Shown in pieces: positions 57,773 through 64,000 of a stretch of DNA of 64,000 nt. The notes under the pieces were generated by a model. That model worked only from the letters and a program-made list of their open reading frames with translations. It did not search any database and was not told the origin of the DNA. The position numbers and the translations under genes are program-made. Every line of letters starts with the position of its first letter. Position 1 is the first letter of the stretch. Source of the stretch: Purpureocillium takamizusanense (taxonomy: Eukaryota > Ascomycota > Sordariomycetes > Hypocreales > Ophiocordycipitaceae). The stretch is taken from positions 5,146,001 to 5,210,000 of the forward strand of contig NC_063069.1 of the NCBI RefSeq assembly GCF_022605165.1, read 5' to 3'.

Positions 57773-59284
57773 ATGTACGACGGCCAGGAAGAGCTCGACA
57801 ACCTTGCTTGGGACAAGAACGATGTGGACACCAAGGAGGCACTGTTGGATATGCGGCATAAGACTGTGTGCCGTAATGTGGAAGAGCTTTCTGAGGCAAG
57901 ATTCGGCAAACCAGCAAGACTTATCACTCCACTGATCGGCGGGGGCTTCAACATGCTCTATAGAATCCGGCTCGAGGACACATCGCCAGACATCATGGTC
58001 CGACTTCCATGCCCAGGCTTGATCCAGTTCCCGCAGGAAAAGACCGCCCAAGAGGCGGCCACGGCCAGACTCATCGCCAAAGAGACGAGGCTACCTATTC
58101 CTCGCCAGCATTTCTACGACATGGAGTCGCCGGTCGGCCCCTACGTCATGATGGACCATGTCGAGAATCAGGGGAGCGTGTCGGCTAGGTTGACAGATCC
58201 AAGCAAGGATATCTCGGAACCTCACGCCCTAGACCCGGAAATCGCCGACTCAACCCTAGATGCGATCTGGGGCCAAATAGCTCAGTGCTACCTACAACTT
58301 CACCAGCTGACTTTTCCACGTATTGGCTCTTTGGTTGAGATCAGTCCTGGACAATACCGGGTTGCTGGGAGACCGATCACCCATAATATGACCGACATGG
58401 TGAGGTTGGCGAACATCCCTCGTTCCGTCCTCCCGGCAGAAGGCACGACATACACCACTGGAAACGCTTGGTATACTGCATTAGCGGAAATGCATATCGC
58501 GCAACTCATGTTCCAACACAATGATGCAGTGGTTTCTGAGGACGACGGCAGAAATAAGTACGTGGCGCGTCAGATCTTCCGCAGGCTCGCCATACAAGGT
58601 CGACTGTCAACATTTGGTTTCTCCGACGACTCCTGGTCTGCCCAGTCTTCCAATATCCCCAGCTCTGCGCTGCTCCCGGCACCCTCAGGCTCCCAAAACT
58701 TTCGACTATGGGGTGACGACTTTCGGGCTGGCAACATCCTCCTGACGAGCTCGGATAAAATTGCTGCTCTCATCGACTGGGAATACACGTACGTCGGACC
58801 TACGCAATTCTCCCTCGACCCGCCATGGTGGCTGCTTATCGAAACCATGGAGATGTGGCCATCAGGCATGGACGACTGGTGCGAGGTCTATCAACGGCGC
58901 CTACAAACATGGCTCGCGGTAATGAGAAAGGCAGAAGAAGCAGATACGCATGACTCGAGCACGTTGCCGGCGCCACTGTCGACATACATGGAGCAAAGCT
59001 GGACGACGGGAAGGTTCTTCCTCAGCTATGCGGCCAGGAAGAGCTGGGCATTTGATGCGGTGTACTGGAAGTACCTTGACGAAAGGTTCTTTGGCGACAG
59101 AGAAAGCGATGTTCCTGGACAGGAGGACTTGTGGAGGACGCGGTTTAACCTGCTAAGTGATGAGGAACAAGCTGCCATGGAACCCTTCGTAAGGAGAAAG
59201 ATGGCCGAAGCGAAGGAGAGAAAGCTTGTTGATTGGGATCCCGTGGCCGCCAGGGATAGTTTATCCCAGTTGTTATTTGACTGA
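57773..59284 (+). CDS. Aminoglycoside phosphotransferase (APH)-family kinase-like protein
   Basis: Single exon, 503 residues, typical for the fungal APH/choline-kinase-like group. The nucleotide loop is LIGGGFNMLYRI (about residue 55). The catalytic loop reads LWGDDFRAGNILL with Asp315; the canonical His of HGD is Trp. The metal-binding IDWEYTYVGP follows at about 330. The C-terminal ~150 residues are helical. These proteins phosphorylate small hydroxylated molecules or, often, have unknown roles; many sit beside secondary-metabolite genes. It follows the cyclase on the same strand. Confidence 0.87.
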   Translation: MYDGQEELDNLAWDKNDVDTKEALLDMRHKTVCRNVEELSEARFGKPARLITPLIGGGFNMLYRIRLEDTSPDIMVRLPCPGLIQFPQEKTAQEAATARLIAKETRLPIPRQHFYDMESPVGPYVMMDHVENQGSVSARLTDPSKDISEPHALDPEIADSTLDAIWGQIAQCYLQLHQLTFPRIGSLVEISPGQYRVAGRPITHNMTDMVRLANIPRSVLPAEGTTYTTGNAWYTALAEMHIAQLMFQHNDAVVSEDDGRNKYVARQIFRRLAIQGRLSTFGFSDDSWSAQSSNIPSSALLPAPSGSQNFRLWGDDFRAGNILLTSSDKIAALIDWEYTYVGPTQFSLDPPWWLLIETMEMWPSGMDDWCEVYQRRLQTWLAVMRKAEEADTHDSSTLPAPLSTYMEQSWTTGRFFLSYAARKSWAFDAVYWKYLDERFFGDRESDVPGQEDLWRTRFNLLSDEEQAAMEPFVRRKMAEAKERKLVDWDPVAARDSLSQLLFD

Positions 59285-60357
59285 GGACATCAAAGAGATT
59301 CATGCCCGTTCAGATGTATACAGAGAAATGCGTGTAGGCAGATAGCAGGCTCTACCCCCACCAAGTCACGCTCAGCATCACCTATGAGCCCCCTTCAACC
59401 AGCGAGGCTGACCTCCGCTGGGATGATGTAACGCAACGGCTGGAGGTGAGCGCCTGCACTGGAAAGCCCTTGACGCGACCTCTATTGTCGCGCGTCCACG
59501 GCTGCTGTGTCACCTCGTTCCCTCAAAAACGCTCGTTTGGTAATGCCGCCACGACAAGCATGCAGCCCTCGTCGCCAACAGACGCGGCCTGTCCGACACC
59601 CAAGGTCCACTAACGCCAGGCGAGACGAATCGTGGCTCGTTTTCGCCCGAGAAAGCTTGCGCAGCAGGTCAGTGTATCGCTCGTCGAATTATGGCGCCGA
59701 GGCGGGGGTCGTTGAGCAGCGGGCACGGGCGCGTAAATCAAACAGAATGTCCGTCGTTGGACGCGTCGAGTCGAGGAAGGGAATTGAGGCCCAAAACCGC
59801 AAAAAGTGAAGTTGTAGGAAAATGGCGGTGGGCTCAATTCTGGCCGCGTTTATGGCAGGAGAAAGGGATGAGATGAATGTGGCACCGATTGTCTCTAGGG
59901 CTTTGTGGGTGGTGCGTGGTGGTGGCTCGCCGTAACAGTGCAGGGGGTGAGTGGTAGCGGGGGGGGCGGGCAGCAAGGGGCTGCGTCACGGCTGTCGCGC
60001 GGCACCCGGCGCGCGACGGCGGAACGCCATTTCCAGCCCAGAGCCTGGAAACACATGCAAGCGTGCGAAAATCGGTGGAAGCAAGTCGAATTTGCGCCAT
60101 GAGTTTCCCTTGAAAGATTGTGTTGCATCCAAAATTCAGCCTGGCTTCGCGTCCTAGGGGGCCGGGGGGTGCACATGCAGTGCAGCGAGCCTCAGCTCCC
60201 CGCAAGCTGGACACTCAAATAAAGTATCTTGCCAAAAGTCCCATTCACGTTACGCTCCAGATGGGTGTGAGAAGCCGGTATGGTATTTTGGTACATCTTG
60301 AGCGGCGAATAGCTGCCGTGGTGGGCAAGTTTCCCCGATGTTTACTGATGTACTGTC

Positions 60358-60387
60358 GCCGCCGCCGCCGCCGCCGCCACCACCACC
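60358..60387. repeat. (GCC)n/(CAC)n microsatellite
   Basis: Seven GCC units followed by three CAC units. Confidence 0.9.
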
Positions 60388-61670
60388 CACTGAAATCTCT
60401 CCCGTGCAAAGTGCAGCAGGCGGATGGTTTGCGAACCGAGAAAAGCGAGGGTCATGGATATTTCCCAGGCAATCGGTCTTACGGGTGACAAATGGGCTCC
60501 AAGAAGGGAAGGGGGTTGTGCCTCTCACACTAGACCCAGTCACGGATCCTCCACAGACTAGCCGGCGCATCGTCACTGGGGAAACAAACGAACCCGGGCC
60601 TCTACCATCAGGTATTACACAATCTCGGTATTTTTATCCTATCGTACTTCGTAGTCATGAGTATCCCCCCGAGTGGATGGAGAGGAGGGGGGGGGGGCTG
60701 TTTCCCGTGCCCCAAGCTCCCATCATCCACGCCTCGTTATCTTCCCTCCTCACCGCGCGCCCGTCCACGCCTTTCACAGCTCATCGTCATCCCCCGCGGT
60801 CAACCCCACCGTATTTTACCCCTCTAGGGCCCTCGTTTCTGCCCCTTTTTCAGGACGTCGATGCAAAGTCTCGGTGTGCGAATTCGGGGGGGGACGAGCG
60901 GCTACCTGGCAGAGTGCACGGCGCCTCGGCGTCGAAAGCTCCGTGCGAGTTTCTTGCGCGTTTGCCTAACGCGGAAGAAAAGAACGTTGGATCAGCGGAG
61001 GAACTACGGAAAGTTGGATACCGTGGAGATCACTAGGTATGGACAAACCTGAAAAGGGGGGATCTTCTTGTTTGGCTCTGGCACCATTTGATGCGAGCCA
61101 CGTTTTCCATGTTGTTGTGCGTGGGCAAACTGCTCCGTACGTAGCTCCATGAACAGAGAGGGCCGTTTTGGCTGAACATTGCTTGGCTCAGTTCCCTCGC
61201 CCCTGTCCATTTCGTTGTTTGCGTTCAGTATACGGATGCGGCTTCCCGCCATTGAGTCGTACTCGCTTCCGGCTGTTCAACAGCCATTCTCTCCAGCCCC
61301 TGAATCAGTCAGACCGTTTTGCTTAGGTTTCTCATGGGTGCGATCGTCAAAACGTACTTGAATTGATGTTTTTAATCACCATGCTCCTGGGTGGTGCCAA
61401 GGGCCATCCCCCGGAATTCCGTAACTCTAACCCGCCGGTGTGTAGGGTAGAACTGCTCGTACTCCATTGTTTGCAGCGAGACGACGCACTATTCGATGCT
61501 GCCTCCACGAAGGGGACCGCGGAGGGGGGATGCCATGTCCACACGCCCTCATCGACTACTCGCGTTGCCAAGATTTTCTGCATCATAATAGTATCCAACG
61601 GCTCATTCTTTTTCCACACAAAAGAAAGGGTTTCTAGCTCTGGCGTGAATCGACGAAAACAAGGGAGACC

Positions 61671-61687
61671 GGGGGGGGGGGGGGGGG
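61671..61687. repeat. Poly-G tract (17 G)
   Basis: Uninterrupted run of 17 G; also a likely site of sequencing length error. Confidence 0.95.
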
Positions 61688-64000
61688 TTGCAGCTTAGAT
61701 CGCCCCAAACCACCCACGAGCCTATCCAAAAACTTCACGATCGATACTCTACACTATCGAGGCCGTGGCATGATCGTAGCGCCCATCGCAGCAAGAGAGC
61801 ATCACTTTCATCTGTGGCGGTCATCTCTCACGCTGTCCATCTAACTCGGGCCGTCCGTCCCACGACCTGCTGCTGTTCGTCCATCTGTTTGATGTGGTCT
61901 GCGGCGGGGGGCTTTTCCCCACGACCAGAGTCAACGAACAGGCTCTCTCTCGTCCATCGCCTCGAGGAATATCGACACGAACGATCTTGTTCCGCCAATC
62001 TCACGCCCATACGCGCTCTTTCTCGGACTCGAGGTGCTGTTTCCCGCCTAATAGACAGCTTCTCTCCACCCTCCCCGCCGGCCCCTTTCGAGGTAGCCAC
62101 ACCTTGACCCGAAACATCGACTTCGACATGCCTGCTAACGGAACCAGTTCTTCAAAACGGCCCTTCCCATTGCGAAGCATATATACACCAACGCTGCGAA
62201 AGCTCAATATCACGAGGAAAAAAAGCGAAGCCCTACACCATCAGACGCGACACGGCGCGCCGCGGCCGCCCTTCTCTACAACGAAGCATCCACGACTCGA
62301 CATTCACCGCCCGGTATGGCAGACTATGTATCCAACAAACTCCACGTATATATACATTGCCCCTGAGGGGCGAACCGTCTCTCCTCGCCTCCCACTTCGC
62401 TCTTCCCTCTTGCCACATCGCGGTCCGAGGGGGTCCCCGTTCAGTGATCGCCCTTCCTGCCGGGACGTCAACTCTGCCTCGGCGGGCGCTCGTCTGATAG
62501 CAGCAGCAGCGGCAGAACCAGCGGTAGTAGCGGCAGGAACACCCTCCCTCCTAGACCATATTCGACCCTCGAGACAGACCTAGCACCCACCACAAAGCTA
62601 TACGCACATACGGACGGATCGTCATTCACGTCAAGCCAAGGGGACGATACAAGACAAGCTCACCACCACCCCCATCGTGAAATGGACCATCACAATCCCA
62701 TTACTAAGTTACTATACCAATCTCTAGTCTCGCAACACAGAGGACCGGAAAGGACAGCAAGTTCCCGAGCCGACTACATCCGACTACATCAGAAGAAGCC
62801 GACTACGCGCGCGCCATGTACGCCAGAAACCTTTTGTCAGGCAAAACACACAATGACCCCGCCGCGTGGCCCAAAAGAAAGGCCCTCCCCCCCTTTTCCG
62901 GTCCATAACTTATTCTCTCTTGCTGCTTCTTCTTTTCATTTCATACATGTACCGTCCTTTTTAGCCTCTTCAATCTTGTTTCCCAAGTTTTCAAACGCCC
63001 AAATACATCTCAGACGACGCACGTCGTCTTAAAACCATAAGCAGAAGGATATACTAAGTTAGATCAAGGAGATCAAGCGAGATAAGAAAGAGAAAAAACG
63101 TTGATGCGTGCCGTGATGAACATCGACAGCACAAGACTCTGCGCCCGAAAACGCCGCCCATCAAGGCCGACCCATCCATATTCACCAGGCCAATATCATT
63201 AACAATATGCAACTCAACGAGAGACGGGGAAAACACTTTCCCGCTCAGAATGGCAAATCAACGCCTAATGTCCAGAGACCACCAAATCGTACACGAAGGG
63301 AGACAGCGGGTCCGAAACGCGCTGAAGCAGGACAAGACAGGGGACAAAGGAAAGACTAGGCTCGCCGTTGATGCAGCACACGCCATGACGGTATGGATAC
63401 AGTAGCGATAAGAAGGAAGACGAGGAAACGGAACAAAGTCGAGGGAGGACTCGCGTGCTAGAAAGAATATCAGGAGAGAGATCAGAGACCCCATCAGGTC
63501 AGGCAGCCATCCGTACCGTCGACTAAAAGAGTGTCTAGGGAGACACAGGCTAGGGCGGAACGTTGGTCCCTCCAGAGCAGCTCAAAGAAAGTACGAGATA
63601 TCATCACCAGTGAAATCATACAGAAGTACGCAAACAACCGAGCATGCACAAGGAAAGAAGCAAACGTGCTAAAGCAGATAAACTGTAAAATTGACTGCTG
63701 ACCATCCACACCGGAGGACTAAAATCTCCAACGCCGGTCGTAATCGAGACTCGGGAAAATAATCGAGAGCGTTCATAGAGCCGTGCAGAGCAGTGTTGAA
63801 AAATGTCATCCGACGTGTCGATGATAGGATTCAGCCCCAACGCCTCAACGTCTCACCAGGCGAATGCTCTCCCAAATATGGAAGGCCGCCACGAACCAAA
63901 GAACATCAAAACGAGTGCCCCAGCGTTTGCTTAGGTCTGAATGATCCAGCCGGTCGTCAACAAGTCAATGCAGATTCGTCATTTACTGCCACACGTTAGC

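Larger units (their letters stand above)
59285..64000. other. Terminal region without recognised genes
   Basis: About 4.7 kb. Low-complexity tracts include (GCC)n at 60358-60378 running into (CAC)n, and G17 at 61671-61687. A frame from the ATG at 62128 to 62583 could encode 151 residues, but its composition (Pro/Ser/Arg-rich, no domain) is not convincing. It may be the long leader or 3' end of a gene outside the window. Confidence 0.45.

Noticed and set aside
60338..61036. Open frame of 232 codons with a poly-Pro start
   Set aside because: Created by a (GCC)n/(CAC)n repeat and low-complexity sequence; no conserved motif.
62128..62583. 151-codon frame starting at a plausible leader (CATCGACTTCGACATG)
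   Set aside because: Composition is Pro/Ser/Arg-rich and without domain; equally likely part of a leader of a gene outside the window.

Overview
The window reads as nuclear DNA of a filamentous ascomycete. Genes are split by short GT-AG introns (mostly 50-130 bp) with CTRAC-like branch sites, coding DNA is GC-rich, and the gene set is typical: a Sln1-type hybrid histidine kinase, a yapsin-like protease, an RTA1-like protein, a Zn2Cys6 regulator, F-box proteins, a fungal APH-like kinase and PDX1/PDX2. The mix suggests Sordariomycetes, perhaps Hypocreales; this is inference. Gene models were spliced by eye from the sequence.

Layout. 1-5 kb: SLN1-like osmosensor kinase (+). 5.6-7.8 kb: GPI-type aspartic protease (-). 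10.1-13.2 kb: zinc deaminase and an MFS transporter (-). 13.9-14.8 kb: SCP2 sterol-carrier protein ending in a PTS1-like AKL, followed by an in-frame 107-codon extension behind its stop. 15.8-28.6 kb: five larger genes in tail-to-tail pairs (class 3 lipase / GRDP-like protein; membrane-F-box-Cys-rich protein / large H...NC protein with a Gly-Cys tail; then an ankyrin protein). 29-34 kb: divergent vitamin B6 synthase genes PDX2 (-) and PDX1 (+). 35.5-37.4 kb: two very small multi-exon genes. 38.4-44.5 kb: F-box protein, a Zn2Cys6 regulator divergent from an RTA1-like membrane protein, and a small VOC protein.

44.5-52.2 kb has no convincing protein gene. It holds diverged repeats and, on the minus strand at 47.0-48.5 kb, an array of branch-site/acceptor signals alternating with GGGTGGGTGGG-type motifs behind a TATA box. 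I propose this as a multi-intron non-coding transcript. It also contains an 11-bp perfect hairpin followed by a T11 run.

52.2-59.3 kb: Baeyer-Villiger-type monooxygenase, metal-dependent cyclase and APH-like kinase, possibly a small catabolic or secondary-metabolite group. From 59.3 kb to the end I see only low-complexity intergenic or leader-like DNA. No tRNA, rRNA, CRISPR or intact transposon was recognised.

How genes may work together: PDX1 and PDX2 are the two subunits of one enzyme. The Zn2Cys6 gene and the RTA1-like gene share a promoter with a repeated AAAGCGAC motif, so direct regulation is plausible. SLN1 would feed the HOG osmostress pathway.
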